Part shown: piece by piece, positions 19,754 through 32,045 of the stretch
Position numbering within the stretch: the stretch's first letter is position 1
Layout: the number at the start of each line of letters is the position of its first letter
The notes under the pieces: generated by a model
What the model saw: the letters and a program-made list of their open reading frames with translations, nothing else
What the model was told of the DNA's origin: nothing
Database searches by the model: none
Program-made: the position numbers and the translations under genes
NCBI RefSeq assembly: GCF_003347665.1
Contig: NZ_QDGA01000003.1
Coordinates: 62,001-126,000, forward strand
Reading direction: 5' to 3'
Origin: Microvirga calopogonii
GTDB lineage: Bacteria > Pseudomonadota > Alphaproteobacteria > Rhizobiales > Beijerinckiaceae
Length of the DNA: 64,000 bases

Positions 19754-20803
19754 TCACCCCGACGGAGGATAGGGGTGCTCAGCGCCTTTGAAGTCCGAGA
19801 CCGTGTAGCAGCCGCCAGATTCGCGAATGGCATCAGGGCCGATGACGGCCTTCCCGTGTCCGCCGGGAATATCGAGGATATAGGTCGGCTGGCAAAGCCC
19901 CGAGATGCGGCCGCGCAGGCCCGCCACGAGGGCGCGGCCTTCCTCGATGGAGAGCCGGAAATGGCTCGTGCCTGGGGCGAGGTCCGGATGGTGGAGGTAG
20001 TAAGGCTTCACCCTTGTCTCCACGAAGGCGCGCATGAGGGCCGCCAGAGTATCGGCATCGTCGTTGATCCCTTTGAGCAGGACCGACTGGCTGATCATCA
20101 CGATGCCGGCATCCACGAGCCGGGCGCAGGCCGCGCGAGCGGCAAGCGTCAGCTCGCGTGGGTGATTGGCATGGAGGGCTACATAGGCTGTCTTGCCGCT
20201 CGCCTTCAGCGCCGCGATCAGAGCTCCGTCAATTCGCTCCGGCTCGACCACGGGAACGCGGGTATGGAAGCGCACGATCTTGACGTGATCGATGGCGGAA
20301 AGCCGCTCCATGATCTCAGAGAGGCGTCGGGGCGAAAGAACCAGCGGATCTCCGCCGGTGAGGATCACCTCCCAGATTTCCGAATGGTCGGCCATATAGG
20401 CGAAGGCCCGGTCCATGGCCTCAGGGGAAAGAGTGCCAAGCCCCTGCGGGCCCACCATCTCGCGGCGGAAGCAGAAGCGGCAATAGACCGGGCACACATG
20501 CACGGCCTTGAGCAGCACGCGGTCGGGATAGCGATGCACGATGCCTTCGACCGGGCTGTGCGCGAGGTCGCCGATGGGGTCCGCGCGTTCCTCAGCCGTG
20601 ACGTTCAACTCCGCCGGATCGGGCACGAACTGGCGTGCAATCGGATCGTCCGGGTCGCTCCGGTCGATGAGTGCGGCCATGGCAGGGCTGATCGCTACGG
20701 CGTAGCGCTCCGCCACCGCCTCGATTCCGGCCAGGTCTGCGGGCGCGACAAGACCGCTATCGACCAGTTCGTCAGGGGTGCGGATGGGACGGATCGCGTT
20801 CAA
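19754..20803 (-). CDS. epmB: EF-P (R)-beta-lysine synthesis: lysine 2,3-aminomutase EpmB
   Basis: The 349-residue radical-SAM enzyme converts L-lysine to (R)-beta-lysine, the donor for EF-P modification. The iron-sulfur motif is CPVYCRFC (Cys104, 108, 111), followed by the SAM-binding GGDPLVLS. It is shorter than catabolic lysine aminomutases (above 410 aa) and so belongs to the YjeK/EpmB type. Its start overlaps the end of epmA by 4 nt, meaning translational coupling, and efp lies divergently next to epmA. This context makes the assignment firm. Confidence 0.94.
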   Translation of the reverse strand: MNAIRPIRTPDELVDSGLVAPADLAGIEAVAERYAVAISPAMAALIDRSDPDDPIARQFVPDPAELNVTAEERADPIGDLAHSPVEGIVHRYPDRVLLKAVHVCPVYCRFCFRREMVGPQGLGTLSPEAMDRAFAYMADHSEIWEVILTGGDPLVLSPRRLSEIMERLSAIDHVKIVRFHTRVPVVEPERIDGALIAALKASGKTAYVALHANHPRELTLAARAACARLVDAGIVMISQSVLLKGINDDADTLAALMRAFVETRVKPYYLHHPDLAPGTSHFRLSIEEGRALVAGLRGRISGLCQPTYILDIPGGHGKAVIGPDAIRESGGCYTVSDFKGAEHPYPPSG

Positions 20804-21864
20804 CGGCTCGTCTCCGGTACGGGTGCCCAGATGACCTGATCGATGCGCGAAGCCCCGGTGGCGAGCATCGCCAACCGGTCAAAGCCGAGCGCGATGCCGC
20901 TCGCTTCGGGCATCTGCGACAGGGCTGCCAGGAAGTCCTCGTCCACAGGATAGCTTTCTCCGTAGATCCGCATCTTCTCCGCCATCTCGGCCTCGAACCG
21001 GCGCCGCTGCTCGGCGGCATCCGTCAACTCGCCGAAGGCGTTTGCGAGCTCTACCCCGCAGGCGTAAAGCTCGAACCGCTCGGCCACGCGCGGGTCCCGG
21101 GCTGTCGGACGTGCAAGGGCCGCTTCTGCGACCGGGTATTCGTCCAGGATCGTGGCGCGTCCGAGGCCGAGATGGGGCTCGACCCGCTCCACGATGGCGC
21201 GGCTGAACAGGTCCGCCCAGGTATCGTCCTCCGCCACCCGCATACCCGCCGCCTTCATCTGGGCGGCAAGGAGCCCCCGGTCGGTCGCGCCGCTCCGGTC
21301 TATGGAGGCGAGAAGGTCAATGCCGGCAAACCGCTGGAAAGCCTCGGCGACGCTCAGACGTTCCGGCTCCATAAAAGGATCGGTTTCACGGCCGCGATAG
21401 GTGAGGGTGCGGGTGCCTGCGGTCTCGGCCGCGAGGCCCAGAATTTCGCGGCAGTCTCGCATGAGCGTCTCATAGCTCTCACCCGCCCGATACCATTCGA
21501 GCATGGTGAATTCCGGGTGGTGCAGGGGACCGCGCTCTCGGTTTCGGTACACATGGGCGAAGCAGGCGATCCGGCTCTCTCCGGCAGCCAGCAGCTTCTT
21601 ACAGGCGAATTCCGGGGAGGTGTGCAGGTAGAGGGGCGTCCGCGCCCCGTCATGGCCGATGGCCTCCGTCGTGAAAGCATGGAGATGCGCCTCGTTTCCC
21701 GGCGAGGCCTGGAGCGTGGCCGTATCCACCTCCACGAAGTCGCGGGCACCGAAGAACCCGCGCAGGGCTGCCTGGATCCGGTTCCGGCCGATCAGGAACG
21801 GGCGCCGATCCGCATGGACGTGAGGTGTCCACCAGGGAGAGGGGGCAGGTGCGGGCTTATCCAT
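20800..21864 (-). CDS. epmA: EF-P lysine ligase EpmA
   Basis: The 354-residue protein is a class II lysyl-tRNA synthetase-like enzyme without the anticodon-binding domain. It attaches beta-lysine to the conserved lysine of elongation factor P. Motif 2-like residues occur in FAHVYRNRERGPLHHPEFTM, and a motif 3-like stretch is SGIALGFDRLAML. The start is the ATG at 21864 (MDKPAPAPSPWW), close to other family members; the frame remains open to 21945. It is divergent from efp across about 140 bp. Confidence 0.94.
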   Translation of the reverse strand: MDKPAPAPSPWWTPHVHADRRPFLIGRNRIQAALRGFFGARDFVEVDTATLQASPGNEAHLHAFTTEAIGHDGARTPLYLHTSPEFACKKLLAAGESRIACFAHVYRNRERGPLHHPEFTMLEWYRAGESYETLMRDCREILGLAAETAGTRTLTYRGRETDPFMEPERLSVAEAFQRFAGIDLLASIDRSGATDRGLLAAQMKAAGMRVAEDDTWADLFSRAIVERVEPHLGLGRATILDEYPVAEAALARPTARDPRVAERFELYACGVELANAFGELTDAAEQRRRFEAEMAEKMRIYGESYPVDEDFLAALSQMPEASGIALGFDRLAMLATGASRIDQVIWAPVPETSR

Positions 21865-22005
21865 TCCAAAGGGCTCATTAAGGTCGGACTGGCGATTTGT
21901 GCGAAGATAGGCTACTTGCGGCACCGAAACCGTTTTCGGTGCCACTGAGGGCTGGACGACCCGACCCTCACGACGCGCCCTTATCTGTCACAAGGAAAGC
22001 CTCCC

Positions 22006-22572
22006 GTGAAGGTCATCGCCTCTACGCTCCGCAAAGGCAACGTCGTCGATATGGATGGCAAGCTTTATGTGGTTCTCACCGCCCAGAACATCCACCCCGG
22101 CAAAGGTACGCCGGTCACCCAGCTCGACATGCGCCGCATCTCCGACGGCGTGAAGGTCTCCGAGCGCTACCGTACCACCGAGCAGGTCGAGCGCGCCTTC
22201 GTCGAAGACCGCGAGCATACCTTCCTGTATCAGGACGGCGAGGGCTTCCACTTCATGAATCCGGAGACCTACGACCAGGTGGTCGTGCCGGAGGACATCA
22301 TCGGCGACCAGAAGGCCTATCTCCAGGAAGGCATGGCCGTGATGCTCTCGACCCATAACGGCGTCGCGATTGCCATCGAGCTGCCGGCTCGCGTGACCCT
22401 CGAGATTACCGACACCGAGCCGGTCGTGAAGGGGCAGACGGCCTCCTCGTCCTATAAGCCCGCCATGCTGTCGAACGGCGTGCGCACCCTCGTGCCGCCG
22501 CACATCACTGCCGGCACCCGCGTCGTGATCATGACGGAAGACGGCTCCTACGTGGAGCGCGCGAAGGACTAA
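22006..22572 (+). CDS. efp: elongation factor P
   Basis: The 188-residue, three-domain factor binds near the ribosomal E site and relieves stalling at polyproline stretches. The tip loop reads [10 protein letters not shown], with Lys33 as the modification site; with epmA and epmB adjacent this lysine is expected to be beta-lysylated. The start may be GTG at 22006 (the reading VKVIASTL follows from the sequence). A GC-rich hairpin with a T-rich tail follows. Confidence 0.97.
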   Translation: MKVIASTLRKGNVVDMDGKLYVVLTAQNIHPGKGTPVTQLDMRRISDGVKVSERYRTTEQVERAFVEDREHTFLYQDGEGFHFMNPETYDQVVVPEDIIGDQKAYLQEGMAVMLSTHNGVAIAIELPARVTLEITDTEPVVKGQTASSSYKPAMLSNGVRTLVPPHITAGTRVVIMTEDGSYVERAKD

Positions 22573-22593
22573 GTGTTCCGGCGGAGCGCCACG

Positions 22594-22650
22594 CAGCCCT
22601 CATCCTGAGGAGGTCGCGGAGCGACCCTCTCGAAGGAGAGGGTGGTGGCT
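22594..22650. repeat. dispersed REP-like element behind efp
   Basis: AGCCCTCATCCTGAGG ... GGAGAGGGTGGTGGCT contains an inner stem GGTCGC/GCGACC. Elements of this CATCCTGAGGAG form are frequent in Hyphomicrobiales intergenic DNA. It precedes the efp terminator. Confidence 0.6.
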
Positions 22651-22671
22651 GCAAGAAAGAACAAGGTCTTG

Positions 22672-22724
22672 AAGGGCAGGCGGTTTCGGTGGAGTCTCAC
22701 CGGACGTCCTGCCCTTAAATTTTG
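22672..22724 (+). terminator. intrinsic terminator of efp
   Basis: AAGGGCAGG (22672-22680) pairs with CCTGCCCTT (22708-22716), with an inner GGTG/CACC pairing, and TAAATTTT follows. Confidence 0.7.
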
Positions 22725-22739
22725 GAGTCGAACGGTTTC

Positions 22740-23924
22740 ATGGTGTCCGGTCCCGTAAACCCCATCAACCCTCTCGTTGCGGATGTGGGAAGCCCTCCGA
22801 TCCCCGAGGCGCAGAGCTGGATCAGGCGCTATGATGGCTCCTTCGGGCCGCTGATCAACCTCTCCCAGGCCGTTCCGGGCAACGCGCCCCATGCGGGGCT
22901 GCTGGAGCGGATGGCCGCCGTCGCGGGGTCCGCGGCAGGCTCGCAATACGGGCCCATCAACGGCGATGCGGATCTTCGGCAGGCCTATGCAGCCGATCTC
23001 TCGCACCTTTATGAGGGCCGGATTGCGCCCGAGGACACGGCGATCACGGCCGGCTGCAACATGGCCTTTTTCGCTGCCATGATGCTGCTCGCCCATCGCG
23101 GCGAAGCGGTGCTGCTGCCGACCCCCTGGTATTTCAATCACCAGATGACCCTCGACATGCTGGGCATCGAGGCGCGCCCGCTGCCCTGCCGGCCTGAGAA
23201 TGGTTTCGTGCCTCTCACGGATGATGTGGAGCCCCTGATCGACGAAAAGCTCAGGGCCATCGTCCTCGTCACGCCCAATAACCCGACCGGGGCCGTATAT
23301 CCCGCCCATGTCATCGAAGCCTTCGCGCAGCTCTGCCGGAGGCGCGGCATTTATCTCGTGATTGACGAGACTTACCGGGATTTCCTGCCTCAGGGTATGA
23401 ACCGCTCTCACGGGTTGTTCTCGACCGAGGAATGGCGGGACACGGTAATCCAGCTCTATTCCTTCTCGAAATCCTACGCGATCCCGGGGCACCGCACCGG
23501 GGCGATCACGGCCGACGTCAAACTCGTCGAGCAACTCGCCAAGATTCTCGACTGCATCCAGATCTGTGCCCCGCGGACCGCCCAGGCGGCGCTGCCGTGG
23601 GCCATCGATGCCCTGCGTGACTGGCGCGAGGACAACCGCGCAGAGATCAACCGGCGTGCACAGGTTTTTCAGGATGCTCTCGCGCCTCTGCCCGAATGGA
23701 AGATCGAGTCCGTCGGTGCCTATTTCGCCTATCTGCGCCATCCGTTCCCAGACGCCAAAGCGCAGCAGGTGGCCGAGAAGCTTGCCACGGAACGGGGGGT
23801 TCTGTGTCTGCCCGGAAGCTACTTCGGACCTGGACAGGAGCGACATCTGCGGGTCGCCATCGCCAATGTGGGAGCCGATGTCCTTCGAGGGCTGACGGAG
23901 CGGTTCCGGGGCCTTCGGGTCTGA
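22740..23924 (+). CDS. pyridoxal-phosphate aminotransferase, class I/II
   Basis: The roughly 394-residue fold-type I enzyme has the PLP Schiff-base lysine in YSFSKSYAIPGHR, the cofactor-binding NPTGAVYP motif, and an Asp near VIDETYRDF. It probably transaminates an amino acid with 2-oxoglutarate; the substrate is not readable from the sequence. I take the ATG at 22740; a TTG at 22722 extends it by six residues. It is monocistronic between the efp terminator and a long inverted repeat. Confidence 0.85.
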   Translation: MVSGPVNPINPLVADVGSPPIPEAQSWIRRYDGSFGPLINLSQAVPGNAPHAGLLERMAAVAGSAAGSQYGPINGDADLRQAYAADLSHLYEGRIAPEDTAITAGCNMAFFAAMMLLAHRGEAVLLPTPWYFNHQMTLDMLGIEARPLPCRPENGFVPLTDDVEPLIDEKLRAIVLVTPNNPTGAVYPAHVIEAFAQLCRRRGIYLVIDETYRDFLPQGMNRSHGLFSTEEWRDTVIQLYSFSKSYAIPGHRTGAITADVKLVEQLAKILDCIQICAPRTAQAALPWAIDALRDWREDNRAEINRRAQVFQDALAPLPEWKIESVGAYFAYLRHPFPDAKAQQVAEKLATERGVLCLPGSYFGPGQERHLRVAIANVGADVLRGLTERFRGLRV

Positions 23925-23930
23925 CCCTCC

Positions 23931-24000
23931 CCAAGAGAGTAAGCGACAATCTGCGGGTCCCGCCCTTGGCAGGATGGCGGGGCGATGGTTACTCTCTTGG
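23931..24000. terminator. extended inverted repeat behind the aminotransferase gene
   Basis: Perfect 12-bp arms, CCAAGAGAGTAA (23931-23942) and TTACTCTCTTGG (23989-24000), enclose an inner CCCGCC/GGCGGG stem. It starts 6 nt after the aminotransferase stop. It can form a long two-stage hairpin and may act as a terminator or processing site, although no clear T run follows. Confidence 0.5.
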
Positions 24001-24039
24001 TCAAGCAAGGCATCCGAGAGGGATGTTCGGGGATTCGTT

Positions 24040-25155
24040 TTGACCGTCAAAGTGGACGTCGCAGCAGAGCCAGGAGACCGACATGCGGAGCCGTTGGACG
24101 GTTCCGCAAACGGTGCTGCCTTGGTGGCGGAACGTCCTTCGCCAGTGCGGACGGATTATAGGCGGCGGTCCTCAAGGAGCTACGCAGCGCTCGATCTCGG
24201 CACGAATAACTGCCGCCTTCTCATTGCTGAGCCTGCGCATTTCGGCTTTCGCGTCGTCGATGCGTTCTCGCGCATCGTGCGGCTCGGCGAAGGCCTTGGC
24301 CGCGGCAACCGCCTGAGCGAAGACGCGATTTCGCGGACCCTCGATGCGCTGCGCGTCTGCCGCGAGAAGATGGCCGCCAAGGATGTGACGCGGGCGCGCC
24401 TCGTAGCGACGGAAGCCTGCCGGCTGGCAGAAAACGGCCCGTCCTTCATTGAGCGCGTGCGCGACGAACTGGACCTGGAGCTTGAGGTTGTCGACCGCAA
24501 GACGGAGGCTTATCTCGCCGTCACCGGCTGCGCATCCCTGGTCGATCCCAAGGCCCATTCCGTCATCGTGTTCGACATCGGCGGCGGTTCGACGGAGATT
24601 GCCTGGCTCGACGGTCAGGCGCCACACGCCTTCGCCGATCCCTGCAAACGGATCCGCGCATGGGATTCTTTGCCTGTAGGGGTGGTCACGCTGGCGGAGC
24701 GCCACGGCGGAATCGACGTCACGCCCAAAACCTTCGAGGGAATGGTTGAGGAGGTGTCCGAGCTTCTGCTCGATTTCGCTCTCGTCGCGGCTTCGGCAGG
24801 GCGGGCGCGCAACTTCCATCTGCTCGGTACCTCGGGAACCGTCACCACGGTCGGCGGCATTCACTTGGGACTTGCGCGCTATGACCGGCGCCGGGTCGAC
24901 GGAATGTGGATGCGTCATGGCGAGATCTCGACAGTGATGCAGCGTCTGCTGCATTCGGACTTCACGCAGCGGGCCGAGAATCCCTGTATCGGCAAGGATC
25001 GTGCCGATCTGGTTCTCGCGGGCTGCGCCATTTTGGAAGCGATCCGGCGGGCTTTTCCCTCGGAGCGCCTGCGCATCGCGGATCGCGGACTGCGCGAAGG
25101 AATTTTGATGAAGATGATGCGAGAGGATTCGGTGTGGCGAGGGGGCCAGCGGTGA
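24040..25155 (+). CDS. Ppx/GppA family exopolyphosphatase/phosphatase
   Basis: The roughly 371-residue protein belongs to the ASKHA-fold polyphosphate/pppGpp phosphatases. [17 protein letters not shown] is the phosphate-1 loop, [13 protein letters not shown] is the phosphate-2 loop, and [14 protein letters not shown] is also typical. It lacks the C-terminal HD-like extension of E. coli Ppx, as many alphaproteobacterial homologues do. The start is uncertain: TTG 24040 has GGGGA upstream, while the longer frame begins inside the inverted repeat. Its stop overlaps rlmE (GTGA), so the two are coupled. Confidence 0.88.
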   Translation: MTVKVDVAAEPGDRHAEPLDGSANGAALVAERPSPVRTDYRRRSSRSYAALDLGTNNCRLLIAEPAHFGFRVVDAFSRIVRLGEGLGRGNRLSEDAISRTLDALRVCREKMAAKDVTRARLVATEACRLAENGPSFIERVRDELDLELEVVDRKTEAYLAVTGCASLVDPKAHSVIVFDIGGGSTEIAWLDGQAPHAFADPCKRIRAWDSLPVGVVTLAERHGGIDVTPKTFEGMVEEVSELLLDFALVAASAGRARNFHLLGTSGTVTTVGGIHLGLARYDRRRVDGMWMRHGEISTVMQRLLHSDFTQRAENPCIGKDRADLVLAGCAILEAIRRAFPSERLRIADRGLREGILMKMMREDSVWRGGQR

Positions 25156-25850
25156 GCGCCAAGACAGGTTCCGGAGTCCGCAATCTCAAGCAGCGTGTGA
25201 AAACCGCCAACAAGCGGTCCCTCTCGTCGCAGAAATGGTTGGAGCGTCAGCTCAACGACCCTTACGTGGCCCGCGCGAAGCGCGAGGGCTATCGCTCGCG
25301 CGCGGCCTTCAAGCTGATCGAAATCGACGATAAGTATAAGATCCTGAAGCCCGGCCAGCGCATCATCGATCTCGGCGCGGCGCCCGGAGGTTGGTCGCAG
25401 ATCGCCGCCAAGAAGGTGGGGCCGAAAGGAAAGATTGTGGGCATCGACCTTTTGCCCATCGATCCGATGGCCGGAGTCGAGTTCATCCAGCTCGACTTCC
25501 TGGACGACAGTGCGCCGGCCCGGCTGATCGAGATGCTCGGCGGCCCGGCCGATGTGGTCATGTCCGACATGGCCGCCAACACGACGGGTCATAAGAAAAC
25601 CGACCACCTGCGCATCATCGGCCTTGCGGAGGCGGCGATCTATTTCGCCCGAGAGGTTCTTGCTCCCGGTGGCGTCTTCGTGGCCAAGGTGTTCCAGGGC
25701 GGCACCGAGAACCAGCTGCTTGCCGATCTCAAGCGCGACTTCGCCGTCGTGCGCCACGTCAAGCCGGCCGCGAGCCGGGCCGATTCGGCGGAACTCTATG
25801 TCCTGGCCACCGGTTTCCGGGGGCGGGCGGACGATACGCCGGCCGCCTGA
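25152..25850 (+). CDS. rlmE: 23S rRNA 2'-O-ribose methyltransferase RlmE (FtsJ)
   Basis: The 232-residue SAM-dependent enzyme methylates U2552 of 23S rRNA late in large-subunit assembly. Visible are [11 protein letters not shown] (catalytic Lys), the SAM motif [29 protein letters not shown], and [10 protein letters not shown] (catalytic Lys). The start is GTG 25152, overlapping the upstream stop codon and preceded by a strong GAGGGGG; upstream frame is ignored. Confidence 0.95.
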   Translation: MSAKTGSGVRNLKQRVKTANKRSLSSQKWLERQLNDPYVARAKREGYRSRAAFKLIEIDDKYKILKPGQRIIDLGAAPGGWSQIAAKKVGPKGKIVGIDLLPIDPMAGVEFIQLDFLDDSAPARLIEMLGGPADVVMSDMAANTTGHKKTDHLRIIGLAEAAIYFAREVLAPGGVFVAKVFQGGTENQLLADLKRDFAVVRHVKPAASRADSAELYVLATGFRGRADDTPAA

Positions 25851-25890
25851 CGGCTTCTTGCCCAAGGCCTTTGAGCATAAGGAAACGACC

Positions 25891-26826
25891 ATGGCACCGC
25901 ATCAGATCGGCATCATCGGCCTCGGCAAGATCGCACAGGACCAGCATCTGCCGGTCATCAAGGCCAATCCGGATTTCGAGCTTCTGGCGGTTGCGAGCCA
26001 GCGCGGATTGAAGCCGGATGAGGCCAAGTACAGTTTCCAGGACTATCGGGACCTCCTGAAGATCCCCGAGGTGGAGGCCGTATCCATCTGTACGCCGCCC
26101 CAGGTGCGCCACCAGATTGCCAGGGACGCGCTCCTGGCGGGAAAGAGCGTGCTTCTGGAAAAGCCGCCCGCCGCGACCTTGAGCGAGCTCGAGGATCTCA
26201 AGGAACTCGCCGCGAAGGTGGGCAGGGTCGTCTTCACCACATGGCACGCCCAGTACAACAAGGCCGTCGAGGAGGCGAAGAAGGCGCTGGCCGGCTGGAC
26301 GATCAAGCGCCTTCTGGTGACCTGGAAGGAAGACGTTCGGCACTGGCATCCGGGCCAGCAATGGATCTGGCAGGCCGGCGGGTTCGGCGTGTTCGATCCT
26401 GGGATCAACGCGCTCTCCATCGTCACCCGCATCATGCCCGAGCCGGTCTTCATCAAGACCTCGAACCTGGAGTTCCCCGCCAACCGCGATGCCCCGATCG
26501 CCGCCCACCTCACGTTTTCCATGAGCCACGGCCAGGGCGATCTTGAGGCGGTGTTCGACTGGCGCCAGACCGGCCCGCAGACCTGGGACATCGAGGTGGA
26601 GACGGAAGCCGGTTTGAGCCTCAAGCTCAGTCACGGCGGCAGCTGCCTGGAGATCGGCGGCCGACAGGTCGTGCAGGAAGAGCCTGCGGAGTACCAGGGG
26701 ATCTATCGCCGTTTCGACGAGCTGCTGAACACTCGCCAGTCGGAGGTGGACGACGCCCCGTTCCGCCTCGTGGGCGATGCCTTCATGGTCGGAAAAAGGG
26801 TGCAGGTGGACGCGTTCGAGGATTGA
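25891..26826 (+). CDS. D-galactose/L-arabinose 1-dehydrogenase-like oxidoreductase (Gfo/Idh/MocA)
   Basis: The 311-residue NAD(P)-dependent enzyme has an N-terminal Rossmann motif (GIIGLGKIAQDQHLP) and EKPPAATLSE with the family's catalytic lysine. The stretch WKEDVRHWHPGQQWIWQAGG and the following FGVFDPGINALSIVTRI match, from memory, the Azospirillum L-arabinose 1-dehydrogenase type that oxidises the sugar to its lactone. AAGGAAAC precedes the ATG 25891. It sits alone after rlmE with no lactonase or dehydratase genes in the window. Confidence 0.82.
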   Translation: MAPHQIGIIGLGKIAQDQHLPVIKANPDFELLAVASQRGLKPDEAKYSFQDYRDLLKIPEVEAVSICTPPQVRHQIARDALLAGKSVLLEKPPAATLSELEDLKELAAKVGRVVFTTWHAQYNKAVEEAKKALAGWTIKRLLVTWKEDVRHWHPGQQWIWQAGGFGVFDPGINALSIVTRIMPEPVFIKTSNLEFPANRDAPIAAHLTFSMSHGQGDLEAVFDWRQTGPQTWDIEVETEAGLSLKLSHGGSCLEIGGRQVVQEEPAEYQGIYRRFDELLNTRQSEVDDAPFRLVGDAFMVGKRVQVDAFED

Positions 26827-26965
26827 GGAGCCTTGAAAGGAACATATCCGGTCGTTCCGGCATGGTTTAAGGGCTCGCCTGTCGAGCCACGACAGGAAGT
26901 GTGGCCAAGTGCTCATGCAAGGAGCGTTGCCCGACTGGCCAGCCCGATTATTCGGGAGGTTGATC

Positions 26966-27457
26966 ATGCAACGGCATCTCATCGTGTCTGCCATCTTGGC
27001 CGGGACAGTAGGACTGATCCTGGCTCTTCCGACGCCTGCCTCTGCCCTGACGATGAAGGAGTGCAGCGCCAAGTATAAGGCCGCCCAGACGGCGGGAACG
27101 CTCGGCTCGACGTCCTGGAACGACTTCCGTAAGGCGCAATGCGGTTCGACCGCATCGGCGGCTCCAGCCGCGACCGGTCCGTCGGCTCCGGCGACCACGG
27201 GAGCCGTCGCTCCCCAGACACCGACCAGCTCATCCGCCGCGCGGTCAGCAGCCCCGATGACGCGCGGCAACGTGGTATTCCCGACCGCCGTCTCGTCGAA
27301 GTATTCGACTGGGTCGGCAGGAAAGGCGCGCATGCACACCTGCCTCGACCAGTACAAGGCGAACGAGGCAGGAGGCGGAAACGGCAATGGCGGCCTGAAA
27401 TGGATCGAGAAGGGCGGCGGCTACTATTCGCAGTGCAACGCCCGCCTCAAAGGTTGA
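26966..27457 (+). CDS. secreted PsiF-repeat-like hypothetical protein
   Basis: The 163-residue protein starts at the ATG 26966 after an excellent GGGAGG site. A signal peptide (residues 1-27, cleavage after ASA) leads to MKECSAKYKAAQTAGTLG, resembling the PsiF repeat of small periplasmic proteins. A Ala/Thr/Pro/Ser-rich linker (about 60-100) follows. The C-terminal part has two cysteines (HTCLDQYKANE, YYSQCNAR), so paired Cys across the two ends are plausible. The function is unknown. Confidence 0.72.
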   Translation: MQRHLIVSAILAGTVGLILALPTPASALTMKECSAKYKAAQTAGTLGSTSWNDFRKAQCGSTASAAPAATGPSAPATTGAVAPQTPTSSSAARSAAPMTRGNVVFPTAVSSKYSTGSAGKARMHTCLDQYKANEAGGGNGNGGLKWIEKGGGYYSQCNARLKG

Positions 27458-27472
27458 CGAGGGCGCTCAACC

Positions 27473-27516
27473 ACCGTCATTCCGGGTCGCCTCTGGCTTA
27501 GGCCCGGAATGACGGT
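27473..27516. repeat. REP-like perfect inverted repeat between convergent genes
   Basis: Perfect 14-bp arms ACCGTCATTCCGGG (27473-27486) and CCCGGAATGACGGT (27503-27516) have a 16-nt loop. It lies between two converging genes and may serve as a shared terminator. Confidence 0.7.
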
Positions 27517-27525
27517 ATCGCGCTG

Positions 27526-28401
27526 TTAAGCCAGATACTTCTTGAGGAACGCCACCGTGCGGCTCCAGGCCAAATCCGCCGCTTCCTTGTTGTAGCGAGC
27601 GGCGCCGGTGTCGTTGTTGAATGCGTGGTTGGCTCCCTCGTAGACGTAGATCTCGTAGGTCTTGCCGGCCTGCTTCAGGGCTGTCTCGTAGGCCGGAATG
27701 CCGGCATTGATGCGCTCGTCTAGCCCGCCATAGTGCAGCATCATCGCGGCATTGATCTTCGGCACGTCCTCCGCTTTGGGCTGGCCGCCGTAATAGGCCA
27801 CGCCCGCGTTCAGATTTGGCTCGTTGACGGCAAGGGTGTTCACCGCGCCGCCGCCCCAGCAGAAGCCGATGGCACCGACCTTGCCGTTCCCGTCCGGGAG
27901 CCCTTTCAGGTAGGCCACCGCTGCCTTGCCGTAGGCGGTCACGTCCTGTGTCTTGAGCTGGCCGATCATCTCGCGGCCCTTGTCCTCGTCGGCGGGCGTG
28001 CCGCCCATGGGGGAGAGGTAATCGAGCCCGAGTGCGATGAAGCCCTGGGTCGCCACGCGCCGGGTCACGTCTTTGATATGTGGGTTAAGGCCCCGATTCT
28101 CATGGATGACGATCACGGTCGGCAGCTTGCCTGCAGCGTCCTTCGGCTTCACGAGATAGCCCTTCAGGCCCTGGATGCCGGGAATGTCGACCGTCTCGGC
28201 GGTGATTCTCGGGTCGTTTTCCTGAACGGTCTGTGCCTTGGCGTAATTGCTCTGCAGGACCGACAACACAGTCGTCGCGGCAGCGGTGCTGCCGGCCAGG
28301 GCGGCAAGCCTGTCCAGAAAGCTGCGGCGGCTCATGCCGCCATGAGTGAAGTCGTCGTAAAGGTCGATGATGCGTTGGTCCACGGGCGCCCTCCCAGGCA
28401 C
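27526..28401 (-). CDS. exported dienelactone hydrolase family protein
   Basis: The 291-residue alpha/beta hydrolase has the DLH triad Cys181 (GFCWGG), Asp228 (GGLDERI) and His259 (GANHAFNND). The N-terminus carries a twin-arginine-type motif (SRRSFLDRL, residues 24-32) followed by a hydrophobic stretch (LAGSTAAATTVLSVL), so export to the periplasm by Tat is likely, with an unusually long n-region. The substrate is unknown. It has no associated catechol-cleavage genes. It follows an MFS exporter gene on the same strand. Confidence 0.85.
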   Translation of the reverse strand: MPGRAPVDQRIIDLYDDFTHGGMSRRSFLDRLAALAGSTAAATTVLSVLQSNYAKAQTVQENDPRITAETVDIPGIQGLKGYLVKPKDAAGKLPTVIVIHENRGLNPHIKDVTRRVATQGFIALGLDYLSPMGGTPADEDKGREMIGQLKTQDVTAYGKAAVAYLKGLPDGNGKVGAIGFCWGGGAVNTLAVNEPNLNAGVAYYGGQPKAEDVPKINAAMMLHYGGLDERINAGIPAYETALKQAGKTYEIYVYEGANHAFNNDTGAARYNKEAADLAWSRTVAFLKKYLA

Positions 28402-28446
28402 CGGGTTTGCCCGATGCGTTTGTTCCCGGCACGAAGGTAGCGCAGC

Positions 28447-31551
<3,105 letters not shown>

Positions 31552-31572
31552 GCTTCAGTCGAGTTCTTGCCC

Positions 31573-32004
31573 ATGAGCATCACGGCCATTCTCCTTCCCG
31601 TCTACGTTCAGGTCGCGCTGACCATCCTGCTGCTGCTCTGGATGGGCAGTTCGCGGTTCGGCAGCCTTCGAGCGGGCGAGGTGAAGGTGAAGGACATCGC
31701 CTTGGGCGAGCGCAACTGGCCGACGCGCATCCTGCAGGTCCAGAACTCGTACCATAACCAGTTCGAGCTGCCGGTCCTGTTCTATGTGCTGGTGGTGCTG
31801 GCGCTGATCACCCGCAAGGCCGATATGCTGTTCGTGGTGATGTCCTGGATGTTCGTGGCAAGCCGCCTCGTCCATGCGGCCATCCACACGACCTCGAACC
31901 GGGTGCCTTTGCGCTTCCAGGCCTTCGTCGTCGGTGTGCTGATCCTGGCTGCCATGTGGGTCATCTTCGGCATCCGGGTGCTGGCGGCCGAGACTGGTGT
32001 TTAG
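31573..32004 (+). CDS. MAPEG family membrane protein
   Basis: The 143-residue protein has four hydrophobic segments and the MAPEG-type stretch LQVQNSYHNQFELPVLFYVL, followed by MFVASRLVHAAIH. MAPEG members are small glutathione-binding or eicosanoid-type membrane enzymes; the bacterial substrate is unknown. It starts at ATG 31573, 21 nt after guaB, and is probably co-transcribed with it. Confidence 0.82.
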   Translation: MSITAILLPVYVQVALTILLLLWMGSSRFGSLRAGEVKVKDIALGERNWPTRILQVQNSYHNQFELPVLFYVLVVLALITRKADMLFVVMSWMFVASRLVHAAIHTTSNRVPLRFQAFVVGVLILAAMWVIFGIRVLAAETGV

Positions 32005-32010
32005 GAAGGG

Positions 32011-32037
32011 GCGGGATGGGCGTTGAACCCATCCCGC
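32011..32037. terminator. hairpin between convergent genes
   Basis: GCGGGATGGG and CCCATCCCGC form a 10-bp perfect stem with a 7-nt loop, between the MAPEG gene and the converging small lipoprotein gene. No T run follows. Confidence 0.55.
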
Positions 32038-32045
32038 GCATCGCA

